A stretch of DNA of 64,000 nucleotides from Sediminibacterium soli (GCF_009939225.1 NZ_JAACJR010000003.1:62001-126000); one strand, 5' to 3'; positions 46,816 to 56,791 are shown, numbered from the stretch's first letter. Numbers and translations are program-made. The notes: generated from the sequence alone by a model not told the origin.

Positions 46816-47292
46816 TCAGGCTTCTTTTTGCTGCGGTTTTTCGAAACGGAAATCAAAAGCGCCTTTGCGCAGGTGTACGCCGTATTCGAGCCAGGCCTTC
46901 ATGCAGGCGAGAAAATTGGCCCAGCCTTCGGTATTGCCTTTCAGCCAGTTGATACCCGCTTCGTCGTTGGACATACTTTTTTCGGTAACGGTCACTACGG
47001 TATCGGTTTCCTTATACGCGGTAAGCGTAATCTCCACCAGCGTTTCCTTGTCGCCATTGGCCCAGTAGTAAGACACATAACTGTTATTGCGTATGCTTCC
47101 CACGCGGATGGGGAATGTTTCGTCGAATTCGGGGAAGCGCCATTGTAGGGTCTGGCCTTCTTCCATCCGCCCCGATCCCCAGGAGATGAAATAGTTACAC
47201 ATGACCGCCGGGTCTACGATACTGTCAAATACCTGGTGTACGGGCCGGGCTATCTGCAGACCGGCTTTTATTTCGAGTGTTGTCGGATTCAT
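46816..47292 (-). CDS. SRPBCC (AHSA1/START-like) family protein
   Basis: The 158-residue protein starts MNPTTLEIKAGLQIARPVHQ and has the SRPBCC pattern VFDSIVDPAVMCNYFISWGS, LQWRFPEFDETFPIRVGSIR, and WLKGNTEGWANFLACMKAWL at the C-terminal helix. These proteins hold hydrophobic ligands in a helix-grip fold; many are annotated as ATPase activators without proof. The ligand is unknown. Single gene on the reverse strand. Confidence 0.85.
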   Translation of the reverse strand: MNPTTLEIKAGLQIARPVHQVFDSIVDPAVMCNYFISWGSGRMEEGQTLQWRFPEFDETFPIRVGSIRNNSYVSYYWANGDKETLVEITLTAYKETDTVVTVTEKSMSNDEAGINWLKGNTEGWANFLACMKAWLEYGVHLRKGAFDFRFEKPQQKEA

Positions 47293-47380
47293 AGGGTATA
47301 AAATTTAGAAGTCAAAATTCCCAAAAAACACCCATCGCAGGCAAAATATTTCCTGCCGCATACGGTTGCCGGTAATCAAT

Positions 47381-47407
47381 AAAAAAACCGCAGCTCATAC
47401 TGCGGTT
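47381..47407 (-). terminator. Intrinsic terminator of the transketolase half-gene
   Basis: On the reverse strand AACCGCAG pairs perfectly with CTGCGGTT across a six-base loop and is followed by a run of T. It lies 27 bases after the stop codon. Confidence 0.9.
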
Positions 47408-47433
47408 CTATATTGAATTGATCGATTCGCTGG

Positions 47434-48396
47434 TTATTTCCGTTTCATCACTTTTCCGGCTGCCTCAACGATAAAAGGCGTGTCGAGGCCGTATTTGGTC
47501 AGCAGCTCCACGGGTTTACCGCTTTCGCCGAAAGTGTCTTTTGTGCCGATGTATTCGATGGGCACCGGCATATGTCTTGCAGCAACCTGTGCGATGGAAT
47601 CGCCCAGTCCGCCCAGCACATTGTGTTCTTCAACGGTTACCGCGCATTTGGTTTTGCTGATCGATTTCAGCACCGCTTCTTCATCCAGCGGTTTAATGGT
47701 GTGTATGTTGATGAGCTCAACGCTGATGCCGTTCGCTTCGAGTATACGTCCCGCCTCAATCGCTTTCCATACCATATGACCGCAGGCAAAAATGGATACA
47801 TCGGATCCTTCGCTCAGTTTCTGTGCTTTGCCGATCACAAAATCACTGCCGTCTTCGGCGGTGAAATTGGGCCATTTCGGACGGCCGAAACGCAGGTACA
47901 CAGGGCCATTCAGCGCCGCAACCGCCTTGGTGGCGGCTTTTGTCTGGTTGAAATCGCAGGGAACGATCACGGTCATGCCCGGCAGCATTTTCATCAGGCC
48001 AATGTCTTCGAGTATCTGGTGCGTGGCGCCGTCTTCGCCAAGGGTAAGTCCGGCATGCGATGCACAGATCTTTACATTCTTGCCGCTGTAGGCAACACTC
48101 TGGCGTATCTGGTCGTACACACGGCCGGTGCTGAAATTGGCGAATGTGGTTGTATAAGGAATTTTACCGCCAATGGTCATACCGGCGGCAATACCGATCA
48201 TATTGGCTTCCGCGATACCGCACTGAACAAAACGCTGGGGAAAATCCTTGATAAAAGGACCGAGTTTCAATGAGCCGGCAAGGTCTGCGGTGAGCACCAC
48301 CACATTTTCATTTTCCTTGCCGATTTCGTGGATGCCTTCTCCGAAACCGCCACGGGTTTCTTTCTCATTCAATACCTTGATGTCTGTTAATTTCAT
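47434..48396 (-). CDS. Transketolase, C-terminal subunit
   Basis: The 320-residue protein matches the pyrimidine-binding and C-terminal domains of transketolase/DXPS. Motifs are VVVLTADLAGSLKLGPF, FVQCGIAEANMIGIAAGMTI (with the TPP glutamate), KICASHAGLTLGEDGATHQI, GPVYLRFGRPKWPNF and KCAVTVEEHNVLGGLGDSIA. The N-terminal pyrophosphate-binding half is absent. Split transketolases are known, but their halves are usually neighbours. Here the upstream gene is half of CarB and a terminator follows, so the partner must be elsewhere. It moves two-carbon units in the pentose phosphate pathway when paired. Confidence 0.9.
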   Translation of the reverse strand: MKLTDIKVLNEKETRGGFGEGIHEIGKENENVVVLTADLAGSLKLGPFIKDFPQRFVQCGIAEANMIGIAAGMTIGGKIPYTTTFANFSTGRVYDQIRQSVAYSGKNVKICASHAGLTLGEDGATHQILEDIGLMKMLPGMTVIVPCDFNQTKAATKAVAALNGPVYLRFGRPKWPNFTAEDGSDFVIGKAQKLSEGSDVSIFACGHMVWKAIEAGRILEANGISVELINIHTIKPLDEEAVLKSISKTKCAVTVEEHNVLGGLGDSIAQVAARHMPVPIEYIGTKDTFGESGKPVELLTKYGLDTPFIVEAAGKVMKRK

Positions 48397-48487
48397 GAAG
48401 AACGTTTGCAGTAAACAGTAAAAAGTGCTGCAAAGTAAAGAAAATCGGGGAAAGCAGGCGGCGAAAAGTACCGGTGAAAAGGAAACG

Positions 48488-48523
48488 AAAGACCGGACAG
48501 GAGATCTTTCCTATCCGGTCTTT
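48488..48523 (-). terminator. Hairpin after the carB half-gene
   Basis: AAAGACCGGA at 48488-48497 is perfectly complementary to TCCGGTCTTT at 48514-48523, with a further AGGA/TCCT pairing inside. The T run is only three bases on either strand. It begins 15 bases after the stop codon of carB. Confidence 0.6.
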
Positions 48524-48537
48524 CGCTGTAATGTATA

Positions 48538-50184
<1,647 letters not shown>

Positions 50185-50206
50185 GGTTGCAAAAAAATAA
50201 ATTCTG

Positions 50207-50214
50207 CAAATGTA
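50207..50214 (-). promoter_or_regulatory. -7 box of the carB half-gene
   Basis: The reverse strand reads TACATTTG, an exact TAnnTTTG match, 22 bases before the ATG. Confidence 0.6.
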
Positions 50215-50258
50215 AGGGAGTGCACGCAGAAAACGAGGTTATTTTTGGATGGACGATA

Positions 50259-50430
50259 GGGGGATTGCCGATTGCCGATTGGGGATAAGGGGTGATGGTC
50301 AGGGCAAACCGTTATTCGCTGGCTTTGGCCAGTTATTTATATGATTATTTTTACATATAACCACCTGCCAGAAAGATAACATTATATCGACCACCTGCTG
50401 TCAATCTCAATCGGCAATCGCCAATCCCCC
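50259..50430. repeat. Inverted repeat, CGGCAATC family
   Basis: GGGGGATTGCCGATTGCCGA at 50259 pairs with CGGCAATCGCCAATCCCCC ending at 50430, with one mismatch over 23 bases and a spacer of about 126 bases. The left arm contains two tandem copies of GCCGATT. The spacer holds an AT-rich minor hairpin (TATATG/CATATA). A half copy occurs at 39538-39570. It lies in the divergent gap between carB and bcp. Confidence 0.8.
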
Positions 50431-50450
50431 TTCGGCAATTGCTCCTGGCC

Positions 50451-50458
50451 TATCTTTG
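50451..50458 (+). promoter_or_regulatory. -7 box of bcp, four bases from the start codon
   Basis: TATCTTTG matches TAnnTTTG exactly and is followed by CGGT and the ATG at 50463, predicting a leaderless or nearly leaderless mRNA. Confidence 0.65.
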
Positions 50459-50462
50459 CGGT

Positions 50463-50972
50463 ATGGTATTACAGGAAGGAAAAAAGGCGCCGGCTTTTAA
50501 GGGCAAAGACCAGGATGGCAATACGGTTTCCCTGGCCGACTACAAAGGAAAAAAACTCGTACTCTATTTTTATCCGCACGACGACACACCCACCTGCACC
50601 GACCAGGCCTGCAACCTGCGTGACAATTATGCCCTGCTGCAGTCGCACGGGCTTTCGATCCTTGGCGTGAGCGAGGACGATGAGAAAAGCCATAAAAAAT
50701 TCGAGAAAAAATACAACCTGCCCTTCCCGCTGGTAGCGGATACCAGCCAGGCCATATTAAAAAAATATGGGGTGTGGGACTGGAAAACGTTTATGGGCAA
50801 AACCTATATCGGCACCCACCGCACCACTTTCCTGATCGATGAAAAAGGAAAGATTGCGAAAGTGATCACGAGGCCGCGCAGCAAGAAGCATGCGGAAGAG
50901 ATACTCGAGGCCTGGAAGGAAGCGGAAAAGCCGGATGGCAAAACCGGAAAGGGTATAAAAAGAAAAATGTGA
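50463..50972 (+). CDS. bcp: Thioredoxin-dependent thiol peroxidase (BCP/PrxQ type)
   Basis: The 169-residue protein starts MVLQEGKKAPAFKGKDQDGN. The peroxidatic cysteine is in YPHDDTPTCTDQACNLRD near residue 45, with the resolving cysteine five residues later, as in atypical two-cysteine PrxQ. GTHRTTFLIDEKGKIAKVIT carries the family's conserved arginine. It reduces hydrogen peroxide and organic peroxides in the cytoplasm. The C-terminus is Lys-rich (GKTGKGIKRKM). The -7 box abuts the start codon. Confidence 0.94.
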   Translation: MVLQEGKKAPAFKGKDQDGNTVSLADYKGKKLVLYFYPHDDTPTCTDQACNLRDNYALLQSHGLSILGVSEDDEKSHKKFEKKYNLPFPLVADTSQAILKKYGVWDWKTFMGKTYIGTHRTTFLIDEKGKIAKVITRPRSKKHAEEILEAWKEAEKPDGKTGKGIKRKM

Positions 50973-51006
50973 AAGGGCCAATGTTATTGACTATCCTTTC
51001 ACATTT
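50965..51006 (-). terminator. 12-bp hairpin, terminator of the OmpA-like gene
   Basis: AAATGTGAAAGG at 50965-50976 is perfectly complementary to CCTTTCACATTT at 50995-51006. On the reverse strand it is followed by TTCTTTTTATACC. The left arm overlaps the bcp stop codon. Confidence 0.7.
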
Positions 51007-51013
51007 CACCGTA

Positions 51014-51038
51014 CAGGCCGGGCCTGCTTTATTTTTTT
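51014..51038 (+). terminator. Intrinsic terminator of bcp
   Basis: CAGGCCGGGCCTG (51014-51026) forms a GC-rich hairpin followed by a T-rich run CTTTATTTTTTT. The T run covers the stop codon of the convergent OmpA-like gene. Confidence 0.8.
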
Positions 51039-51934
51039 GTCTCCAGTAGCTTGAAGAACTGGTCAAGCTGCGGAAGTATCACGATCCTTGTTCTGCGGTT
51101 AACCGAACGGCCTTCGATGGTGGCATTGTCGGCAAGCGGCAGGTACTGGCTGCGGCCGGCGGCGGTCATGCGTTTGGGGTCAACACCGTAGGTATCCTGC
51201 AGTATGCGTACCACCGTGGTGGCGCGTTTTACGCTCAGGTCCCAGTTGTCCTGTATGCCCGCGCTTTTGATAGGAACCGAATCGGTATGTCCTTCCACCA
51301 TAAACTCGATCTCGGGCTGGTTGTTCAGCACCTTGGCCACTTTACCCAGCACTTCCTTTGCACGGTCGGTTACATCGTAGCTTCCGCTTTTGAACAGCAG
51401 TTTATCGGAGATGTCTACGTATACAACGCCTTTGTCAACTTTGATATTGATGTCTTTGTCATCCAGGTTGCCGATAGCTCCCTTGAGGTTCATCACCAGC
51501 GCCATGTTCAGCGAATCTTTCCGCGCGATGGAGCCCTGCAGGTCTTTAATATAGAGGTCTTTTGCGCCGATGTTATCCAGCGATTTCTTGATACTCTCGG
51601 CCTGGGCACCGGTTACCACGGAAAGGTCTTTCAACTGGTTCAGCACCGTATTGTTGTTCTGCTTCAGGTAGTCGATCTGTTTGTTCAGATCGGCAATGGT
51701 GGCTTCCGAGCTTGCTTTCTGGTCCCTGAGCTGACCGTTGGCTTTGTCCAGCAGAGCCTGTAAACGTTTGATCTCGTCCTGGGCTTCACGGAGCCTGGCC
51801 TGCTGGTCCAGGTAATTGCCGCTCAATTCTGCATACTTGGCTTTTTCGGCATCAAGTTTTTTGGTACTTACACAGGAGAACAGCACAAAGGGGATGGCTG
51901 CCGCCAAAAGGTAGAGTTTTGCCTTCATCTTCAT
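51029..51934 (-). CDS. OmpA family lipoprotein with coiled coil
   Basis: The 301-residue protein starts MKMKAKLYLLAAAIPFVLFS with a lipobox ending FSC. A coiled coil fills residues ~30-120 (AEKAKYAELSGNYLDQQARL, RLQALLDKANGQLRDQKASS). The C-terminal OmpA domain shows VEGHTDSVPIKSAGIQDNWD, LSVKRATTVVRILQDTYGVD and TAAGRSQYLP. It probably links the outer membrane to peptidoglycan. The second methionine (at 51928) is an equally good start. Confidence 0.9.
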   Translation of the reverse strand: MKMKAKLYLLAAAIPFVLFSCVSTKKLDAEKAKYAELSGNYLDQQARLREAQDEIKRLQALLDKANGQLRDQKASSEATIADLNKQIDYLKQNNNTVLNQLKDLSVVTGAQAESIKKSLDNIGAKDLYIKDLQGSIARKDSLNMALVMNLKGAIGNLDDKDINIKVDKGVVYVDISDKLLFKSGSYDVTDRAKEVLGKVAKVLNNQPEIEFMVEGHTDSVPIKSAGIQDNWDLSVKRATTVVRILQDTYGVDPKRMTAAGRSQYLPLADNATIEGRSVNRRTRIVILPQLDQFFKLLETKK

Positions 51935-52133
51935 TTCAATTAGGTTGTTAATGCGCACTGATAACGCTCGGATACCTGCGGAAATTGCCTTTTTGATCAA
52001 AAAAAACGCTGGTCAGCCCCCAAACCCTTTATAAAACAGGAAAATCTGAGTAAATTGGTTTTCAGCGCGCTTTGATTTTCAGAAACAGCAATTTTCTATT
52101 TCAAAAAAGCGTTATACCAAAACCAACTACACC

Positions 52134-52601
52134 ATGACCCCTTTCAGAAGCTTTGTCGCATCTGAGCTTATGTCTATCAAACAGAACATAGCCGCCGTGC
52201 GCAATATGATCCCCAACAACATTATTCTGAAACCCAGCGAGCGCCGGAGCATGTTCAAGCTGAACACCAAGCGCCATGCATTTGTGGAGAAAGCCGTCAA
52301 TTATATGCGCAAGAACCCCACAACGGTGCCAACGTTTATTGACGTGACCATCTGCAACAATTATGTGCACCTGTACCAGCAGTATGCAGAATTGCTGGTA
52401 GAGCTGGAGCAGGTTAAGACAAAACTCGAAGACGCCAAGCTGGTGATCGGCAACGAGATCATGAAGCAGACAAGGGCCTATTTCCAGAACTCAAAAAATG
52501 CGGCGGAATCGGGTAATGAACAACTCGATAAGATCTATAAGGAACTGAAGCCGCATTATGCGGTGGGCCGTAACAGCAAAAAGCCCATGGAAACCCCCTG
52601 A
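52134..52601 (+). CDS. Hypothetical protein, unknown family
   Basis: I do not recognise this 155-residue protein. It starts MTPFRSFVASELMSIKQNIA and is basic and mainly helical. A middle stretch (MFKLNTKRHAFVEKAVNYMR) and a predicted coiled region (LVELEQVKTKLEDAKLVIGN) are visible. It has no signal peptide. It is convergent with lpxD (22-base gap) and divergent from the OmpA-like gene. A second ATG at 52170 is possible. Confidence 0.7.
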   Translation: MTPFRSFVASELMSIKQNIAAVRNMIPNNIILKPSERRSMFKLNTKRHAFVEKAVNYMRKNPTTVPTFIDVTICNNYVHLYQQYAELLVELEQVKTKLEDAKLVIGNEIMKQTRAYFQNSKNAAESGNEQLDKIYKELKPHYAVGRNSKKPMETP

Positions 52602-52623
52602 TGCGTCAGTACTGGCCGGCAGG

Positions 52624-53568
52624 CTATTCCATCACTTTCTTCCACAGCTCGGGTATGCGTTTTATCCAAACCAGTTCGCGTCTTTTAACACTGGCTTCTT
52701 CTGCGGGATAACCGAAATAGGTTTTACCGCCTTTCAGCGAAGAAGGCACACCGCTTTGCGCAAGCACCACCGCGTTGGCGCCAATGGTCAGCGTTTTGCT
52801 TACGCCAACCTGTCCCCATAACACCACACCTTCTTCAATAACGGTTCCTCCACCGATGCCCACCTGTGCTGCAAACAGGCAGTTCTTTCCAACGGTTACA
52901 TCATGGCCGATATGCACCATATTGTCCATCTTGGTTCCTTTGCCGATACGCGTTTCTGCGGTAACACCGCGATCGATGGTGCAGCCTGCGCCGATCTCCA
53001 CCTCATCTTCAATCACCACGCTGCCGCAGCTTTCCATGCGTTTGTACCAGGTATCGCGGTTCTTCTTGCCGTTGTAGTAAAAAGCATCGCTGCCGATAAC
53101 ACTGCCGGCCTGCACCACTACATTGTTGCCGATGCGGGTGTAAGGCAGCAGCGAAACATTGGGATGTATCGTACAGTTATCACCGATCGTTACATGATGA
53201 CCAATGAATACATTGGGCATGACCACCGTATTTTCTCCGATCACAGCATCGCTGCTGATGGATGCGGATTGCGCTGCCGCCGGCTGAAAATGATGAACGA
53301 TACGCAGGTATGCTTCGAAAGGATCGTCAACGATGAAAATGATTTTTCCCTCGGGGATCTGCACATCACCGGAGTTGATGATGATGGCGTCTGCATCGCT
53401 GCCAAGACATTTATCATAGTATTTAGGATGATCAACAAAAACCAGATCGCCTTTTTCAACTTTATGAATCTCGTTGATTCCGGTTACCTGAACCGATGTA
53501 TTACCGGCGGTTTCTGCATTGATCAATGCGGCTATCCATTGCACTGAAACGGGAGCGGGAAACTTCAT
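52624..53568 (-). CDS. lpxD: UDP-3-O-(3-hydroxyacyl)glucosamine N-acyltransferase
   Basis: The 314-residue protein begins MKFPAPVSVQWIAALINAET with the LpxD N-terminal uridine-binding domain (GDLVFVDHPKYYDKCLGSDA). A left-handed beta-helix of hexapeptide repeats follows (VIGENTVVMPNVFIGHHVTI, NVSLLPYTRIGNNVVVQAGS, MDNMVHIGHDVTVGKNCLFA) with the catalytic histidine in the last of these. It adds the second acyl chain in lipid A synthesis. A paralogue may exist elsewhere. The exact -7 box lies 22 bases upstream. Confidence 0.9.
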   Translation of the reverse strand: MKFPAPVSVQWIAALINAETAGNTSVQVTGINEIHKVEKGDLVFVDHPKYYDKCLGSDADAIIINSGDVQIPEGKIIFIVDDPFEAYLRIVHHFQPAAAQSASISSDAVIGENTVVMPNVFIGHHVTIGDNCTIHPNVSLLPYTRIGNNVVVQAGSVIGSDAFYYNGKKNRDTWYKRMESCGSVVIEDEVEIGAGCTIDRGVTAETRIGKGTKMDNMVHIGHDVTVGKNCLFAAQVGIGGGTVIEEGVVLWGQVGVSKTLTIGANAVVLAQSGVPSSLKGGKTYFGYPAEEASVKRRELVWIKRIPELWKKVME

Positions 53569-53590
53569 CTTGCCTCCTTTTGGTGAAAAT

Positions 53591-53598
53591 CAAAGGTA
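53591..53598 (-). promoter_or_regulatory. -7 box of lpxD
   Basis: The reverse strand reads TACCTTTG, an exact match, 22 bases before the ATG at 53568. Confidence 0.6.
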
Positions 53599-53958
53599 AT
53601 ACCTCCAACCGACCGGAAATTTTTTTAACCTGCGGATAACGGTTCCGGAACCTTGTTTTCAGACTGCGCGCTGATGTTGCAGGTTGCTGTTCTTTGCGCG
53701 GAACAAAAAAATTGATTTCGCTGAAACCCTTTATTCATCGGCCTTTCAGCGAAATGAAAACGATGCACTGATCATAACTGCGGCGATTAAAGAGCAGTAA
53801 ACCATTATGGGTAACATACAGATTCTGGCAATACAATTCACATTGCGCCGGAAAATGTTAATAAAATTGTTTAAAAAATTTTTTGCATTCGTTAAAACTC
53901 TTTTTAATATTGTGATGGGAAATTTATTTTCCCGTACTTACTAACCCATCCATATACA
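53599..53958. other. Gene-free region of about 360 bases
   Basis: I see no coding sequence between lpxD and the RluE-like gene. The region holds the hairpin at 53715-53755 and a very AT-rich tract (about 53860-53940: AAATGTTAATAAAATTGTTT, then AAAAAATTTTTTGCATTCG). No tRNA signature was found. Confidence 0.6.
53705..53755 (-). terminator. 12-bp perfect hairpin with T run on the reverse strand, no known gene upstream
   Basis: ATTTCGCTGAAA at 53715-53726 is perfectly complementary to TTTCAGCGAAAT at 53744-53755. On the reverse strand the hairpin is followed by CAA and seven T. The only sequence upstream of it on that strand is the gene-free stretch up to the RluE-like gene, so it may end a small RNA. 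Confidence 0.5.
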
Positions 53959-53987
53959 AAGTCTCGCTTCTGCGGGACTTTTGTTTT
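53959..53987 (+). terminator. Hairpin with T-rich tail just before the RluE-like gene
   Basis: AAAGTCTCGC pairs with GCGGGACTTT across a short loop (TTCT) and is followed by TGTTTTG. It ends only two to three bases before the ATG at 53990, so it may end an upstream transcript or fold in the 5' region of this gene. Confidence 0.5.
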
Positions 53988-53989
53988 GT

Positions 53990-54595
53990 ATGAACCTTTA
54001 CTTCCTCATCCACAAACCTTACCAGGCACTTTCGCAGTTTTCTCCCTCGGAGCAAAAGAAAACGCTCGCGGATTTTTTTGATGTGCCGCGGGATGTGTAC
54101 CCGGTAGGACGACTGGATTACGACAGCGAGGGACTGTTGCTGCTGACGAATGACAAAGACCTTAACCATCGCCTGCTTCATCCCCTGTTTGCACATGAGC
54201 GCGAATACTGGGTGCAGGTAGACGGCGCCGTTACCGAAGATGCGCTGATGTCTTTGCGGCAAGGAGTGGGTATTTCGGTAGACGGTAAACCATACCGCAC
54301 CAAACCCGCGCGGGCTTTTTTATTTGACGGTGAGCCGGAGGTAAGCGAAAGAAATCCGCCGATCAGGTTCCGGAAAGAAATACCCGCGCCCTGGATACGC
54401 ATGATATTGACAGAAGGTAAAAACAGACAGGTGAGAAAGATGACGGCAGCAGCAGGATTTCCTACCTTGCGTTTGATACGTTACCGCATCGGTCAGCTCG
54501 ATATCGGCTCCCTGCAACCGGGTGACATGTCAGCGATCTCCCGAAACACCGTCCACCAAAAACTGTTCAATGTACACGGAAGCAACCAGAAATGA
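53990..54595 (+). CDS. Pseudouridine synthase, RluE/RsuA family
   Basis: The 201-residue protein starts MNLYFLIHKPYQALSQFSPS and lacks the S4 domain, as RluE does. The catalytic aspartate is in YPVGRLDYDSEGLLLLTNDK near residue 45. EYWVQVDGAVTEDALMSLRQ and MILTEGKNRQVRKMTAAAGF are the other family motifs. It converts a uridine of 23S rRNA (U2457 in E. coli RluE) to pseudouridine; exact site is inferred. The last 26 bases overlap the acetyltransferase gene. Confidence 0.9.
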   Translation: MNLYFLIHKPYQALSQFSPSEQKKTLADFFDVPRDVYPVGRLDYDSEGLLLLTNDKDLNHRLLHPLFAHEREYWVQVDGAVTEDALMSLRQGVGISVDGKPYRTKPARAFLFDGEPEVSERNPPIRFRKEIPAPWIRMILTEGKNRQVRKMTAAAGFPTLRLIRYRIGQLDIGSLQPGDMSAISRNTVHQKLFNVHGSNQK

Positions 54596-55019
54596 ATATA
54601 CCATCAGCACCGATTCTGCTAAACTGGATATAGCGGTGATCCATGGTTACCTGTCCAACGATTCTTACTGGGCGCAGCACATACCGATCGAAACGGTACA
54701 GAGATCCATCAACCATTCACTCTGCTTTGGTCTGTATGCCGCAGACAGGCAGGTGGGTTTTGCCAGGGTGGTTACCGACAGGGCCACTTTTGCTTACCTG
54801 GCCGATGTATTTATTTTACCCGGGCACCGCGGAAAAGGTTTGTCCAAATGGCTGGTGTCCGAGATCCATGCCCACCCCGATCTGCAGGGCCTGCGCAGGT
54901 GGCTGCTGGGTACAAAGGATGCTCATGGTCTTTACCGGCAATTTGGCTGGACGTCGATACCCGAAGAAATAGCCGGCCGTTTTATGCAGTTGCATAATCC
55001 CGATGTATACAGCCGATAA
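54570..55019 (+). CDS. GNAT family N-acetyltransferase
   Basis: The 149-residue protein starts MYTEATRNEYTISTDSAKLD and overlaps the preceding gene by 26 bases, so it is probably translated from the same mRNA. The acetyl-CoA site is in FAYLADVFILPGHRGKGLSK (RGxGxS/A form). LLGTKDAHGLYRQFGWTSIP is the C-terminal motif of this subfamily. The acceptor substrate is unknown. Confidence 0.88.
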   Translation: MYTEATRNEYTISTDSAKLDIAVIHGYLSNDSYWAQHIPIETVQRSINHSLCFGLYAADRQVGFARVVTDRATFAYLADVFILPGHRGKGLSKWLVSEIHAHPDLQGLRRWLLGTKDAHGLYRQFGWTSIPEEIAGRFMQLHNPDVYSR

Positions 55020-55060
55020 CAGCGCCGGCAGCGGATGCATGTGTTTTCTTTTCCACCGCT

Positions 55061-55068
55061 TATCTTTG
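55061..55068 (+). promoter_or_regulatory. -7 box of lysS
   Basis: TATCTTTG matches TAnnTTTG exactly and lies 21 bases before the ATG at 55090. Confidence 0.6.
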
Positions 55069-55089
55069 CATCCCTCTTAAAAAGCAATT

Positions 55090-56613
55090 ATGAGCCTATC
55101 CCATTTGTCTGAGCAGGAGCTGATCCGTCGTGAGAAACTGGCAAAACTGCAGGAAGCAGGCATTGACCCTTACCCTGCGCCTTTGTACCCGGTAACGCAT
55201 TATTCGGTTGACATAAAAGAACAGTATACCGAGGAAACAAAAGAACAGTTTGCCGCCGTTTGCGTGGCGGGCCGTATCATGAGCATCAACGATAAGGGAA
55301 AAGTATTCTTTATCAAGGTGCAGGACAGCAAAGGCATCATCCAGCTGTATGTAAAACGCGATGAGCTGTATCCGGGTGAGGATAAATCAGGCTGGGATGC
55401 ACTTGTGAAACACGGGCTCGACCTGGGCGATTTCATCGGTGCAACGGGGTATGCATTCATCACCAAAACCGGGGAAACCTCCATCCATACCCAAACGCTG
55501 ACCCTGCTGGCAAAATCACTGAAGCCATTGCCCGTAACAAAACGCGATGAAGAGGGCAATGTGTTTGACGCCGTTACCGATCCCGAATTCCGCTACCGCC
55601 AGCGTTATGCCGACCTGGTGATCAACCCCGAGGTAAAGAAAACATTCGAACAGCGTACAAAACTGATCAATACCATCCGCGATTTCCTGAATGCACAGGG
55701 GGCGCTGGAAGTGGATACGCCCGTGCTGCAGTCCATCCCCGGCGGTGCGGCGGCAAGACCCTTTGTTACGCATCACAATGCGCTGGATATTCCTTTTTAC
55801 CTGCGTATCGCCAATGAGCTGTACCTGAAAAGACTGATCGTAGGCGGGTTTGACTGGGTATATGAATTCAGCCGCAATTTCAGGAACGAGGGTATGGACC
55901 GCACGCATAATCCTGAATTCACCGTACTGGAATGGTATACTGCCTACAAGGATTATTTCTGGATGATGGAGATCACCGAGCAGCTGATGGAGCAGATCGC
56001 CATCGCCCTGCATGGCACAACAGACGTAACAGTGGGCGATAAAACGATCAGCTTTAAAGCGCCGTTTAAAAGGATCAGTATTTACGATGCCATCCGGGAG
56101 AATACCGGTATCGATGTAAGTGAAATGGAAGAGGATGCACTGCGCAGAACCTGCCGTGAACTGAAGATAGATGTGCCCAATAATATCGGCAAAGGCAAAC
56201 TGATCGACGAACTGTTCAGCGCAAGCAGCGAACACACTTTTATACAGCCCAGTTTTATCATCGATTATCCAGTGGAGATGAGTCCGCTTACCAAAAAACA
56301 CAGGAGCAAAGCCGGTCTTGTGGAGCGTTTTGAGCTGATGGTGAATGGCAAGGAGATCGCCAATGCCTACAGCGAGCTCAACGACCCCATCGACCAGCGC
56401 GAACGTTTTGAAGAGCAGGTGAAACTGATGGAGCGCGGCGACGACGAAGCCATGTTCATCGACCACGATTTTCTGCGCGCACTCGAATACGGCATGCCGC
56501 CCACATCCGGTATCGGTATCGGTATCGACAGACTGTGTATGCTGATGACCAACCAGGCCTCCATCCAGGACGTGCTGCTGTTTCCGCAGATGCGCCCGGA
56601 GAAGCAGGGGTAA
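55090..56613 (+). CDS. lysS: Lysine--tRNA ligase (class II)
   Basis: The 507-residue protein starts MSLSHLSEQELIRREKLAKL. It has an OB-fold anticodon-binding domain (VAGRIMSINDKGKVFFIKVQ) and the class II core: motif 1 near RDFLNAQGALEVDTPVLQSI, motif 2 FSRNFRNEGMDRTHNPEFTV and motif 3 GIGIGIDRLCMLMTNQASIQ. It charges tRNA-Lys. It has its own promoter. A repeat of the GGATTCGCGGATT family follows within 40 bases. Confidence 0.97.
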   Translation: MSLSHLSEQELIRREKLAKLQEAGIDPYPAPLYPVTHYSVDIKEQYTEETKEQFAAVCVAGRIMSINDKGKVFFIKVQDSKGIIQLYVKRDELYPGEDKSGWDALVKHGLDLGDFIGATGYAFITKTGETSIHTQTLTLLAKSLKPLPVTKRDEEGNVFDAVTDPEFRYRQRYADLVINPEVKKTFEQRTKLINTIRDFLNAQGALEVDTPVLQSIPGGAAARPFVTHHNALDIPFYLRIANELYLKRLIVGGFDWVYEFSRNFRNEGMDRTHNPEFTVLEWYTAYKDYFWMMEITEQLMEQIAIALHGTTDVTVGDKTISFKAPFKRISIYDAIRENTGIDVSEMEEDALRRTCRELKIDVPNNIGKGKLIDELFSASSEHTFIQPSFIIDYPVEMSPLTKKHRSKAGLVERFELMVNGKEIANAYSELNDPIDQRERFEEQVKLMERGDDEAMFIDHDFLRALEYGMPPTSGIGIGIDRLCMLMTNQASIQDVLLFPQMRPEKQG

Positions 56614-56646
56614 GACATCAGCGTGCGGGAGATATTATTCGCGGAT

Positions 56647-56765
56647 TAGTGGATTTTCGGATTTGCGGATTTTTTGTGGAATACCAGGCTTACACGCAGG
56701 TAGCCTGGCGGTGCCAGTTATTCATCCGCAAATCCACTACCCCTTGTTCAATAGTCGATATTCCC
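56647..56765. repeat. GGATTCGCGGATT-family inverted repeat followed by a GAACAGAT-family fragment
   Basis: TAGTGGATTTTCGGATTTGC (56647 on) and ATCCGCAAATCCACTA (56724-56739) form the outer arms; CCAGGCT and AGCCTGG form an inner hairpin. CCCCTTGTTCAATAGTCGAT (56740-56759) then matches the other family. Two repeat families are thus joined in one gap between lysS and the symporter gene. Confidence 0.75.
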
Positions 56766-56791
56766 TTAGTTTAGGCCACTAAACCCGCTGC

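Noticed and set aside
53599..53958. tRNA or other known structural RNA in the gene-free region
   Set aside because: No acceptor/T-arm signature or known RNA motif could be recognised; only the simple hairpin is supported.
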